The notes under the pieces: generated by a model | Databases searched by the model: none | Told to the model about the DNA's origin: nothing | The model's input: only the letters and a program-made list of their open reading frames with translations | In this document: in pieces, positions 8,232 through 16,120 of the stretch | Numbering within the stretch: position 1 is the stretch's first letter | How the letters are laid out: each line of letters begins with the position of its first letter | Source: DASUBN01 sp036263155 | Lineage (GTDB): Bacteria; Pseudomonadota; Gammaproteobacteria; Natronospirales; REEB76 | Length of the DNA: 42,069 nt | Reading direction: 5' to 3' | Assembly (NCBI GenBank): GCA_036263155.1 | Contig: DATAHN010000010.1 | Span: 1 to 42,069, forward strand | Program-made: the position numbers and the translations under genes

Positions 8232-8980
8232 GCGACCTCCGCCGCCCAGGCGGCGCCGCGCTCGCGTTCCAGCACTTCTGCCTGCACGCTGCGGGCGAGG
8301 CAGGCTGCGAACAGCAAGGTGAAGCCGAAGATCATGCAGAGCAGCGGCCACAGCATGCCGGGCGCGATGTCGGAGCCCTGGCCCACGAACACCGTCGCGC
8401 CCTGATGCAGCGAGTTCCACCACACCACAGAGTAGTGGATGATCGGCAGGTTCACGACGCCGACGAGCGCCAGCACCGCCGCTGCGCGGTCGCCGCTACG
8501 CGGGTCCTCGTAAGCGCGCCGTAGCGCGATGAACCCGAAATACAGGAACAGCAGGATCAGCTCTGACGTTAGCCGCGCATCCCACACCCAGAACGTGCCC
8601 CACATGGGCTTGCCCCAGAGTGCGCCGGTGACGAGCGCGAGGAAGGTGAAGGAGGCGCCGAGCGGAGCGGCGGCGGCGGCCACCGCATGGGCGAGCTTCA
8701 TGCGCCACACAAGCCCCACCGCCGAGGCGACGGCCAGGATGGCGTAACCCATCATCGAGAGATAGGCGCTCGGCACGTGGATATAGATGATGCGGAAGCC
8801 GTCTCCCTGCTGGTAGTCCGGCGGCGAGCTCCACAGCCCGCCATAGAGCCCCACCGCGATCAGCGCCGCCGCGGGCCAGGCGAACCAGGGCACCAGCAGG
8901 CCCGCCACACGGTACAGGTACGGTGGTGAAGCGAAACGGTGGAACCAGGCCCAACCGTACTTGTTATTCAGCGCGGCCAT
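8228..8980 (-). CDS. ccmC: Haem handling protein CcmC
   Basis: A 250-residue protein with six predicted membrane helices. The periplasmic WWD signature appears as MWGTFWVWDARLTSEL, flanked by the conserved histidines (one is in YIHVPSAYLSMM). CcmC loads haem onto CcmE. The open frame continues upstream to 9484, but that part is Arg/Gly/Ala-rich and lies inside ccmB. The true start is ATG 8980, which shares one base with the ccmB stop. Confidence 0.95.
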   Translation of the reverse strand: MAALNNKYGWAWFHRFASPPYLYRVAGLLVPWFAWPAAALIAVGLYGGLWSSPPDYQQGDGFRIIYIHVPSAYLSMMGYAILAVASAVGLVWRMKLAHAVAAAAAPLGASFTFLALVTGALWGKPMWGTFWVWDARLTSELILLFLYFGFIALRRAYEDPRSGDRAAAVLALVGVVNLPIIHYSVVWWNSLHQGATVFVGQGSDIAPGMLWPLLCMIFGFTLLFAACLARSVQAEVLERERGAAWAAEVA

Positions 8981-9651
8981 CAGGACTCCAGGCTGACGCG
9001 CACCGCCGCGGCGATGGCGAAAGGTATCAGGGTGAGGCCGAGCGCCAGCAGCGCGGCCAGGAGGTACAGCGCGCCTGCGGGGTCCTCGCCATGTGCCGCC
9101 TGCGCCGCCGCCTGGGCGCCGAAGATCAGCACGGGCACCGCGAGCGGCAGCACCAGGATCGGCAGCAGCATGCCGCTCTGGCGCAGGCCCACGGTGAGAG
9201 CGGCACCCACGGCACCTAGCAGGCTCAAGATAGAGGTGCCGAGCAGGAGACTCAAGACCAGCGTGCCCATCGCCTGCACGGGATAGTCGAGCATGAGACC
9301 CAGCAGCGGCGCGAGGATCACCAGCGGCAGTCCCGTGGTGAGCCAATGTGTCGCGACCCGCGCCAGCGCCGTGAGCTCGAGGGGTAGCGGCGCGAGCGCG
9401 AGCTGTTCGAGGCTGCCGTCCTCGAAGTCCCCCTTGAGCAGGCTCTCCTGTCCGATCAGACCCGCCAAGAGCGCCGCCGTCCATAGCACCCCGGGGGCGA
9501 TGCTGCGCAGGAGCTCCGGCTGGGGCGAGAGCCCGAGCGGGAACAGTATCGTGACCAGGATGAAGAACATGGCTGGGGTCAGCACCTCGCCGCGCCGCCG
9601 GTAGGCGAGCTTGAGGTCCCGGACCAGGAGCGCGCTGAGTGCGCGGCTCAT
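8980..9651 (-). CDS. ccmB: Haem exporter membrane subunit CcmB
   Basis: A 223-residue polytopic permease with about six membrane helices and the N-terminal MSRALSALLVRDLKLAYRR that typifies CcmB. The conserved segment FEDGSLEQLALAPLPLE follows the second helix. With CcmA it forms the ABC complex that drives release of holo-CcmE. The ATG at 9651 overlaps the ccmA stop by four bases; the longer frame upstream to 9819 lies over ccmA. Confidence 0.95.
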   Translation of the reverse strand: MSRALSALLVRDLKLAYRRRGEVLTPAMFFILVTILFPLGLSPQPELLRSIAPGVLWTAALLAGLIGQESLLKGDFEDGSLEQLALAPLPLELTALARVATHWLTTGLPLVILAPLLGLMLDYPVQAMGTLVLSLLLGTSILSLLGAVGAALTVGLRQSGMLLPILVLPLAVPVLIFGAQAAAQAAHGEDPAGALYLLAALLALGLTLIPFAIAAAVRVSLES

Positions 9652-10277
9652 GCGGCAGCCCCGAGTTCGAGGCGTTGCAGCGGCACGCCTTCCGGCGCGA
9701 GGGGCTGGTGGGTGGCGATGATGGCCATGCCGCCCTGCCGGGCGTGTCCGGCCAGCAGGCCGGTCACCAGGGCAGCCCCGTCCACATCCAGGCCGGTCAG
9801 GGGCTCGTCGAGGATCCATAGCCGGGTGCGTGCTGCCAGCAAACGGGCTAGGGCTGCACGACGGCGCTGGCCCATGGAGAGCTGAACCACCGGACGCTGC
9901 TGGGCCTCTTCCGGAAGGCCAAGACGGCGCAGGGCTTCCTGCGCTCTAATTCCTGAAGAAGTTACTGTAATTGATTGATAGAAAACATAATTTTCTATCG
10001 CAGAAAGCTGGGATTTGAGCCCATTGTGATGGCCAAGATAGGCCAAGCTACCCCGGTATTCCTCGCTGCGGCGGATCGGAGTGCCGTTCCAGGTCACCGC
10101 CCCCTCGTCCAGCCGCCCTACCCCTGCCACCGCCCGCATGAGGCTGGTCTTGCCGGAACCATTGGGGCCGGCAAACTGCAGGAGGGAACCATTTGCGAGG
10201 CTGAAAGAGATGCCACGGCACAGGCAGCGCTCGCCGCGCCAGAGGCCAAGGTCTTGGGCTGCGAGCTCTTGGTTCAT
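9648..10277 (-). CDS. ccmA: Haem exporter ATP-binding subunit CcmA
   Basis: A 209-residue ABC ATPase. Walker A is GPNGSGKT (residues 37-44), the signature is LSMGQ, and Walker B is LWILDEP followed by a TTHQP-like switch (IATHQP). It is the first gene of the ccm operon. The ATG at 10277 is only seven bases from the 3' end of tRNA-Leu, and no Shine-Dalgarno sequence is visible; the bases just before the ATG are part of the tRNA acceptor stem and ACACCTCC. The middle of the gene (about 9945-10025) is sharply AT-rich and contains a perfect 9-bp inverted repeat, although the protein there (GLKSQLSAIENYVFYQ) still aligns with CcmA. Confidence 0.95.
   Translation of the reverse strand: MNQELAAQDLGLWRGERCLCRGISFSLANGSLLQFAGPNGSGKTSLMRAVAGVGRLDEGAVTWNGTPIRRSEEYRGSLAYLGHHNGLKSQLSAIENYVFYQSITVTSSGIRAQEALRRLGLPEEAQQRPVVQLSMGQRRRAALARLLAARTRLWILDEPLTGLDVDGAALVTGLLAGHARQGGMAIIATHQPLAPEGVPLQRLELGAAA
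9977..9999. repeat. Perfect 9-bp inverted repeat inside ccmA
   Basis: GATAGAAAA (9977-9985) and TTTTCTATC (9991-9999) flank a 5-base loop, CATAA. It sits in the most AT-rich 50 bp of the operon (9951-10000 has 14 G/C by hand count), inside codons for ENYVFYQS. The arms are too AT-rich for a strong RNA terminator. Confidence 0.85.
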
Positions 10278-10284
10278 GGAGGTG

Positions 10285-10368
10285 TGCCCGGGGCCGGACT
10301 CGAACCGGCATGACCTTTCAGTCGAGGGATTTTAAGTCCCTTGCGTCTACCAATTCCGCCACCCAGGC
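10285..10368 (-). tRNA. tRNA-Leu (anticodon UAA)
   Basis: An 84-nt cloverleaf with a long variable arm. The acceptor arms GCCTGGG and CCCGGGC pair with one G-U. The D-arm has GGCGGAATTGGTAGACGC, the anticodon stem is AGGGA/TCCCT with loop CTTAAAA (anticodon TAA), and the T-arm contains GGTTCGAGTCC. The position matches E. coli leuZ. After discriminator A the genome reads CAC rather than CCA, so the 3' CCA is not encoded, unlike the two tRNA genes upstream. The 3' end lies seven bases before the ccmA start. Confidence 0.95.
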
Positions 10369-10399
10369 AAAAGGGGCGCCAAGGGTACTGAGTGAATAT

Positions 10400-10473
10400 T
10401 GGAGGCTAGGGTCGGAATTGAACCGGCGTACACGGCTTTGCAGGCCGCTGCATGACCACTCTGCCACCTAGCC
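10400..10473 (-). tRNA. tRNA-Cys (anticodon GCA)
   Basis: A 74-nt cloverleaf including an encoded CCA (10400-10402) and the U73 discriminator typical of tRNA-Cys. The acceptor pair is GGCTAGG/CCTAGCC and the anticodon loop is CTGCAAA. The position matches E. coli cysT. It has a good promoter of its own 24 bp upstream. Confidence 0.96.
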
Positions 10474-10496
10474 GTCCGGAACCTGAAAACCCGGGA

Positions 10497-10525
10497 AATC
10501 TACCACATGGAGGGGGTAATTTCAG
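10497..10525 (-). promoter_or_regulatory. Promoter for tRNA-Cys, tRNA-Leu and probably the ccm operon
   Basis: On the minus strand CTGAAA (10520-10525) is followed after exactly 17 bp by TAGATT (10497-10502), four of six matches in each box. A GC-rich discriminator (CCCGGG) follows, as is common at stable-RNA promoters under stringent control. It lies downstream of the tRNA-Gly terminator, so it would restart transcription. No other promoter is evident before ccmA. Confidence 0.6.
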
Positions 10526-10570
10526 GGTCTTGCGCTGAACATGAAGCCCTCGCCGGGGGCTCCAACAAGC

Positions 10571-10596
10571 AAAAACCCCGGCGTGGCGGCCGAGGT
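10571..10596 (-). terminator. Rho-independent terminator after tRNA-Gly
   Basis: On the minus strand CCTCGGC and GCCGGGG form a 7-bp stem with one T-G pair and a 6-base loop (10576-10595), followed by TTTTT (10571-10575). It begins 13 bp after the tRNA-Gly CCA end and separates tRNA-Gly from tRNA-Cys. Confidence 0.75.
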
Positions 10597-10608
10597 TCTT
10601 GGTGGATC

Positions 10609-10684
10609 TGGAGCGGGAAACGAGGCTCGAACTCGCGACCTCAACCTTGGCAAGGTTGCGCTCTACCAACTGAGCTATTCCCGC
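10609..10684 (-). tRNA. tRNA-Gly (anticodon GCC)
   Basis: A 76-nt cloverleaf with encoded CCA (10609-10611). The acceptor pair is GCGGGAA/TTCCCGC, the anticodon stem is CAACC/GGTTG with loop TTGCCAA, and the T-loop is TTCGAGC. The position directly after pgsA matches E. coli glyW. Confidence 0.97.
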
Positions 10685-10696
10685 ATAAGGGCGACT

Positions 10697-10724
10697 ATTC
10701 TAGGGCCCCAGACGGGGGTGTCAA
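10697..10724 (-). promoter_or_regulatory. Strong sigma70-type promoter for tRNA-Gly
   Basis: On the minus strand a perfect TTGACA (10719-10724) is followed after 16 bp by TAGAAT (10697-10702). The spacing to the mature tRNA 5' end (10684) is 12 bp, so the primary transcript would have a very short 5' leader. Confidence 0.8.
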
Positions 10725-10740
10725 GGCGCACGGGCTGATT

Positions 10741-11298
10741 TCAGGCCCGTTTCAGCTCCGGCCAGGCCGCCAGCAGGTACATGCACATGGACCAGAGGGT
10801 GAGGCCTGCCGCCAGCACCAGCATGGCCACGCCAGCGCCGTAGACATCGAACTGCCCCAGCGGGTTGCGAAACAGCATGAAGCCGATGGCCAGCATCTGC
10901 ATGGTGGTCTTGACCTTGCCGACGAAGGACACCGCCACGTGCTTGGCCCGTCCCATCTCCGCCATCCACTCCCGGAGCGCCGAGATGGTGATCTCGCGGC
11001 CGACGATGATGATGACCGCCAGCGTCATCCACGTGGTGGTCTCGCGGGAGAGCAGCAACAGCAGCGAGGTAGCCACGATCAGCTTGTCCGCCACCGGGTC
11101 CAGGAAGCGGCCGAAGGCGGAGCTCTCGTTGAAGCGGCGTGCGATGTAGCCGTCGAACCAGTCCGTCACGCCTGCCAGCGCGAAGATCGCGCAGCTCGCG
11201 AGGGGTGACCAGGTTCGCTCCATCATGAACACCGCCACCAGCACCGGGATGAGCGCGATGCGCAGCAATGTCAGCAGGTTCGCCCAGGTGAGTATCAC
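10741..11298 (-). CDS. pgsA: CDP-diacylglycerol-glycerol-3-phosphate 3-phosphatidyltransferase
   Basis: A 185-residue inner-membrane enzyme making phosphatidylglycerol phosphate, the first committed step to phosphatidylglycerol and cardiolipin. All residues of the CDP-alcohol phosphotransferase signature are present with correct spacing: Asp46, Asp49-Gly50, Ala53-Arg54, Gly63, Asp67 and Asp71. The length matches E. coli PgsA (182). The start is a GTG at 11298 (MILTWANLLTLLRIALIPV after initiation). It follows uvrC by nine bases, as in E. coli, and is followed by tRNA-Gly. Confidence 0.96.
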   Translation of the reverse strand: MILTWANLLTLLRIALIPVLVAVFMMERTWSPLASCAIFALAGVTDWFDGYIARRFNESSAFGRFLDPVADKLIVATSLLLLLSRETTTWMTLAVIIIVGREITISALREWMAEMGRAKHVAVSFVGKVKTTMQMLAIGFMLFRNPLGQFDVYGAGVAMLVLAAGLTLWSMCMYLLAAWPELKRA

Positions 11299-11307
11299 GC
11301 CGTCCCC

Positions 11308-13131
11308 CTACTCTTCCGCGTGGAACAGTCCGTAGATTCGCTTGGCCAGCTCACGGCTGATGCCGGGCACGCTGGCCAGGTCCTCGATGCCGGCACGGGT
11401 CACGCCCTGCAGGCCGCCGAAGTGCTTGAGCAACGCCTGCCGGCGCTTCGGCCCCAACCCGCCGATCTCCTCCAGCGGCGAGGTGTTGCGCGCCTTGGCA
11501 CGCCGCTGCCGGTGACCGGTGATGGCGAAACGATGCGCCTCGTCCCGGATCTGCTGGATGAGGTGCAAGGCCGGTGAATCCGGAGGGAGTATAAGCGGGG
11601 CCTCCCGGCCGGACAAGAAAAGCTGCTCGAAGCCTGGCTTGCGGGTCGGACCCTTGGCGATGGACGCCAGGAACACTCCCTCCACCTGCAGCTCCTCCAG
11701 CACCTTCTCTGCCTCGTGCAGCTGTCCCTTGCCGCCATCGATGAACAGCACGTCCGGCACCAGGCCCTCGCCCTTCTTGAGGCGGGTGTAGCGGCGCGTC
11801 AGGGCCTGGCGCATGGCGCCGTAGTCGTCGCCGCCCTCCACGCCCTCGATGTTGAAGCGCCGGTAGTCGGACTTGCGTGCGCCCTCGGTGTCGAACACCA
11901 CGCAGGAGGTGACGGTGCCTTCGCCCATGGTGTGGCTGACGTCGAAGCACTCCAGACGGGTCGGCATCTGCTCCAACTCGAGCGCTTCCTGCAGCGCTTC
12001 GAAGCGCCGGCGCATGCCGGCATCCATAGCCAGGCGCAGCGACAGCGCCTGCTCCGCGTTGACCCGCGCCATCTCAACCTGGCGGCGGCGCTCACCGCGC
12101 ACGTTGTTGCGGATCTCCACGGAGTGGCCCGATTGGCCCGTGAGTGCCTCCGCGACGACTTCCGCATCCTCGATGGGTTCGGCCGCCACTATCACCGCCG
12201 GGATGTCGCGGCCCAGATAATACTGTGGCAGGAAAGCATCCAACACGGCGGCAGTGCTCTCATCGCCGCTGACGCGGGGGTGGAAGACCTGGTTGCCGAG
12301 CTGGCGCCCGGAACGCACGAACATCACGGTCACCGCCGCCACGCCGGCGCGGGTGGCTGCGGCCACCACGTCATAGTCGCCGCCGTCGCCGGAGATGTGC
12401 TGGTGCTCCGCGGTCCGGCGCAAGCTTGCGATCTGGTCGCGGTAGCGGGCAGCGAGCTCGAACTCGGTGCGGGCCGAGGCCTGCTCCATGCGCTCGACCA
12501 TCGCTTCCACCACCTCGCCGGTCTTACCCTGCAGGAACATCACCGCATTCTCGGTGTCGCGGGCGTAGTCCTCCTGGGACACGAGACCCACGCAGGGCGC
12601 CGAACAGCGCTTGATCTGGTACTGCAGGCAGGGCCTGCTGCGATTGCGGAAGAAGCCGTCGTTGCACTGGCGCAGCAGGAACAGCTTCTGCAGCAGTACC
12701 ACCGTCTCGCGGGCGGAATAGGCGCTGGGATACGGTCCGAAGTAACGCCCGCTCTCCTTGCGCCGGCCGCGGTACAGCATCAGCCGCGGAAATGGATGCG
12801 AATCGTCGAGCCGGATATAGGGGTAGGTCTTGTCGTCACGCAGCACCACGTTGTAGCGCGGCCGGTGCTGCTTGATAAGATTGTTCTCCAGCAGCAGCGC
12901 CTCGGTCTCGGTGTGGGTGACCGTGACCTGCACATCCGTGATCTGGTTGCGCATCACCAGGGTCTTGGGGTTCGACTCGCTGGCGCGGAAATAGCTGGAC
13001 AGACGCTTCTTGAGGTTGCGCGCCTTGCCAACATAGAGGATCTCGCCGCCGGCGCCGTACATGCGGTACACGCCCGGCGCGCCGGTCATCGACTCCAGGA
13101 AGCGGGCACTGTCGAAGGCCGGCATGCTCAC
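11308..13131 (-). CDS. uvrC: Excinuclease ABC subunit C
   Basis: A 607-residue nuclease that makes both incisions in nucleotide excision repair with UvrAB. The N-terminal GIY-YIG domain has GVY (20-22) and YVG (33-35) and makes the 3' cut. A UVR segment (about 200-240, EFELAARYRDQIASLRR) binds UvrB. The RNase H-like domain includes LECFDVSHTMGEG and FIDGGKGQL and makes the 5' cut. The C-terminal tandem helix-hairpin-helix contains GGLGPKRRQALLKHFGG. The start is GTG 13131, overlapping the upstream glycosylase stop by four bases (GTGA); ATG 13125 is two codons later. Confidence 0.97.
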   Translation of the reverse strand: MSMPAFDSARFLESMTGAPGVYRMYGAGGEILYVGKARNLKKRLSSYFRASESNPKTLVMRNQITDVQVTVTHTETEALLLENNLIKQHRPRYNVVLRDDKTYPYIRLDDSHPFPRLMLYRGRRKESGRYFGPYPSAYSARETVVLLQKLFLLRQCNDGFFRNRSRPCLQYQIKRCSAPCVGLVSQEDYARDTENAVMFLQGKTGEVVEAMVERMEQASARTEFELAARYRDQIASLRRTAEHQHISGDGGDYDVVAAATRAGVAAVTVMFVRSGRQLGNQVFHPRVSGDESTAAVLDAFLPQYYLGRDIPAVIVAAEPIEDAEVVAEALTGQSGHSVEIRNNVRGERRRQVEMARVNAEQALSLRLAMDAGMRRRFEALQEALELEQMPTRLECFDVSHTMGEGTVTSCVVFDTEGARKSDYRRFNIEGVEGGDDYGAMRQALTRRYTRLKKGEGLVPDVLFIDGGKGQLHEAEKVLEELQVEGVFLASIAKGPTRKPGFEQLFLSGREAPLILPPDSPALHLIQQIRDEAHRFAITGHRQRRAKARNTSPLEEIGGLGPKRRQALLKHFGGLQGVTRAGIEDLASVPGISRELAKRIYGLFHAEE

Positions 13132-13769
13132 GGCAGGAGCTTGCGGGCCCGTGCCACCACCTTGTGGAACATGGCGGTGGTCAGGCGGCGGGTCTGGGTG
13201 TTGTAACGGCTGCAGTGGTAGGAATCCAGGAGGATGCGGCCGCCCGGCAGCGCGTACTCGGCCCCGTGCTTGAACTTGAACTGGGACTGCTTCAGCTCGT
13301 AGACCCGCAGCACCGCCTCATGGGCGACCCGGCCCAGGGCCAGGATCACCGTGCCCTCTGCGGTGTGGTGCAGGTCTGCGATGAGGTAGCGGTTGCAGTT
13401 GCGGATCTCCTCCGGCTTGGGCTTGTTGGCCGGCGGCACGCATTTCACCGCGTTATTGACCCGGCAATCCTTGAGCCTCAGGCCGTCATCCGGCGAGGCC
13501 CCTTCTGCCTGGTTCGCAAAGCCGTACTTGTGCAGGGTCGAATAGAGCAGGATGCCGGCGTAATCGCCGGTGAAGGGCCGCCCGGTACGGTTGGCCCCGT
13601 GCATCCCCGGCGCAAGCCCAACCACCACGAGGCCCGCCTTCGGATCGCCGAAGGGCGGCACAGGGTGGGCGTAGTAGTCGGGATGTTCCTTGCGCACGTC
13701 CTTGAGGAACCCGGCCAGGCGCGGGCAGATCGTGCAGTGCTTGTTGAATATAGTGTCTGATTTCTTCAT
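13128..13769 (-). CDS. Family 5 uracil-DNA glycosylase (UdgB-like)
   Basis: A 213-residue base excision repair glycosylase. Motif A is GLAPGMHGANRTGRPFTGD, the pattern of family 5 (UDGb), which lacks the catalytic Asp/Asn found in families 1-4. The C-terminal motif NTQTRRLT corresponds to the HPSxQNTxTGRLT motif of UDGb, but the usual HPS is YHCS here. An N-terminal CTIC pair plus later cysteines probably bind an Fe-S cluster. Family members remove uracil and also hypoxanthine or other deaminated bases. It is translationally coupled to uvrC (GTGA). A ribosome site is weak before ATG 13769, but the next upstream ATG (13793) adds only eight residues. Confidence 0.87.
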   Translation of the reverse strand: MKKSDTIFNKHCTICPRLAGFLKDVRKEHPDYYAHPVPPFGDPKAGLVVVGLAPGMHGANRTGRPFTGDYAGILLYSTLHKYGFANQAEGASPDDGLRLKDCRVNNAVKCVPPANKPKPEEIRNCNRYLIADLHHTAEGTVILALGRVAHEAVLRVYELKQSQFKFKHGAEYALPGGRILLDSYHCSRYNTQTRRLTTAMFHKVVARARKLLP

Positions 13770-13810
13770 GCACGGGACCCCGGCGGGTCCCATGAGTATG
13801 CGGTGCAGGC

Positions 13811-14476
13811 TCAGCCCGCGCCAGTGCCGCCCCCGGTCTTCTCCTCGATCACGCCGTAGCGCAGGGCCAGGCGCGTGAGTTCCACGTCATTGGAGACGCC
13901 CAGCTTCTCGAAGAGCCGCGAGCGGTACGTGCTCACGGTCTTGGGACTGAGGTGCAGCTTGTCGGAGATGTCCTGCACCGAGTGGCCGCCGGTGGCCATG
14001 ATCATGACCTGCATCTCGCGGGCCGAGAGCTGGTCGAAAGGCGAGCCGCCGGCGGTGCGGTTCACCGCCTGCAGCGCCAGCTGGCGCGCGATCTCGGCCG
14101 AGATGTAGCGCTCGCCGGCATGCACGCGGCGGATGGCGGTGACGATCTCGTCTTCCGCGGAATCCTTGGTGATGTAGCCGGAGGCGCCCGCTTCCATCAG
14201 CTTCATGGGGAAGGGCTCGGCGGTCTGGGCCGAGAGCACGATGATGCGGGCCTCAGGGAGGCTCATGGCGAGCTTGCGGGTGGCCTCGAGGCCGCCGATA
14301 CCGGGCATGGACACGTCCATGAGGATGACCTGGGGCTTGAGGGCGCGGGCGCGCTCTACCGCCTCCTCCCCCGAGGAGGCCTCGCCGAGGACGCGGATGT
14401 CCGTAGTCTGGTCCAGGATGAGCTTGATGCCCGTCCGGATCAGCTTGTGATCGTCCACCAACAGGACGCCGATCAT
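13811..14476 (-). CDS. uvrY: GacA/UvrY-type response regulator
   Basis: A 221-residue NarL/FixJ-class regulator. The receiver domain carries acidic residues Asp8/Asp9, the phosphorylation site Asp54 (ILMDVSMPG), Ser81 and Lys103. The C-terminal LuxR-type HTH (about 149-200) includes LSAREMQVM and LSPKTVSTYRSRLFEKL. Position before the uvrC-pgsA block and the sequence MIGVLLVDDHKLIRTGI identify it as UvrY/GacA. From family knowledge it is phosphorylated by a BarA/GacS kinase and activates CsrB/RsmZ-type sRNAs that titrate CsrA; neither kinase nor sRNA is in the window. The ribosome site is AAGGGGTAAGG just before the ATG. The 41-bp gap to the glycosylase suggests one transcript with it. Confidence 0.94.
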   Translation of the reverse strand: MIGVLLVDDHKLIRTGIKLILDQTTDIRVLGEASSGEEAVERARALKPQVILMDVSMPGIGGLEATRKLAMSLPEARIIVLSAQTAEPFPMKLMEAGASGYITKDSAEDEIVTAIRRVHAGERYISAEIARQLALQAVNRTAGGSPFDQLSAREMQVMIMATGGHSVQDISDKLHLSPKTVSTYRSRLFEKLGVSNDVELTRLALRYGVIEEKTGGGTGAG

Positions 14477-14488
14477 CCTTACCCCTTG

Positions 14489-14504
14489 TGCCGCCTCAGC
14501 GGCA
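14489..14504 (-). promoter_or_regulatory. Leader hairpin immediately before the uvrY ribosome site
   Basis: On the minus strand TGCCGC and GCGGCA form a perfect 6-bp stem around TGAG, ending five bases before the AAGGGG ribosome site. It could occlude or present the site; no T-run follows, so it is unlikely to be a terminator. Confidence 0.45.
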
Positions 14505-14538
14505 GTTCATCCGCACAGCTTAATCCAAACACTCCCTT

Positions 14539-14553
14539 GGGACATCCTGTCCC
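14539..14553 (-). promoter_or_regulatory. CsrA-type GGA hairpin in the icd-uvrY gap
   Basis: On the minus strand GGGACA-GGA-TGTCCC makes a perfect 6-bp stem with a GGA triloop. The core CAGGATG matches the repeated CsrB motif and resembles the CsrA SELEX consensus (ACARGGAUGU), lacking one base. It lies 63 bp before the uvrY ATG and 16 bp after the icd stop. The uvrY ribosome site (AAGGATG over the start) would be a plausible second site. Confidence 0.4.
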
Positions 14554-14569
14554 CGCATCCCATGCGTCC

Positions 14570-15901
<1,332 letters not shown>

Positions 15902-15940
15902 GGCTGGGCCGTAGCCGGTACGCGGGAGCGCGTGGCAGGC

Positions 15941-15949
15941 AGTTTAGCA
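15941..15949 (-). promoter_or_regulatory. Candidate extended -10 promoter for icd
   Basis: On the minus strand TGCTAAACT reads as an extended -10 (TGn plus TAAACT). No good -35 lies 16-18 bp upstream. It would give icd a leader of about 30 nt. Confidence 0.4.
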
Positions 15950-16051
15950 CGCGGGTAACCGGCCTTATGACAAGGCACTGCTCAGAAAATACGCATCGCC
16001 TCTGCGCAGGGGCCGCCGCAGGGATGCGGCGTGGTCACTTAAAGAACTAGT

Positions 16052-16084
16052 GCGGTTCGCCCGGGCACGTACCGGGCGAACCGC
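16052..16084 (-). terminator. Perfect 13-bp inverted repeat downstream of aceA
   Basis: GCGGTTCGCCCGG (16052-16064) and its exact complement (16072-16084) flank a 7-base loop. It lies 36 bp past the aceA stop. On the minus strand it is followed by ACTAGTTCTTT, a weak T-run. It is most likely the aceBA terminator or an mRNA-stabilising structure, lying upstream of the icd promoter. Confidence 0.65.
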
Positions 16085-16120
16085 CGGAGCGGATGCCCGG
16101 GACGGGCGCCCGCGGTAGAT

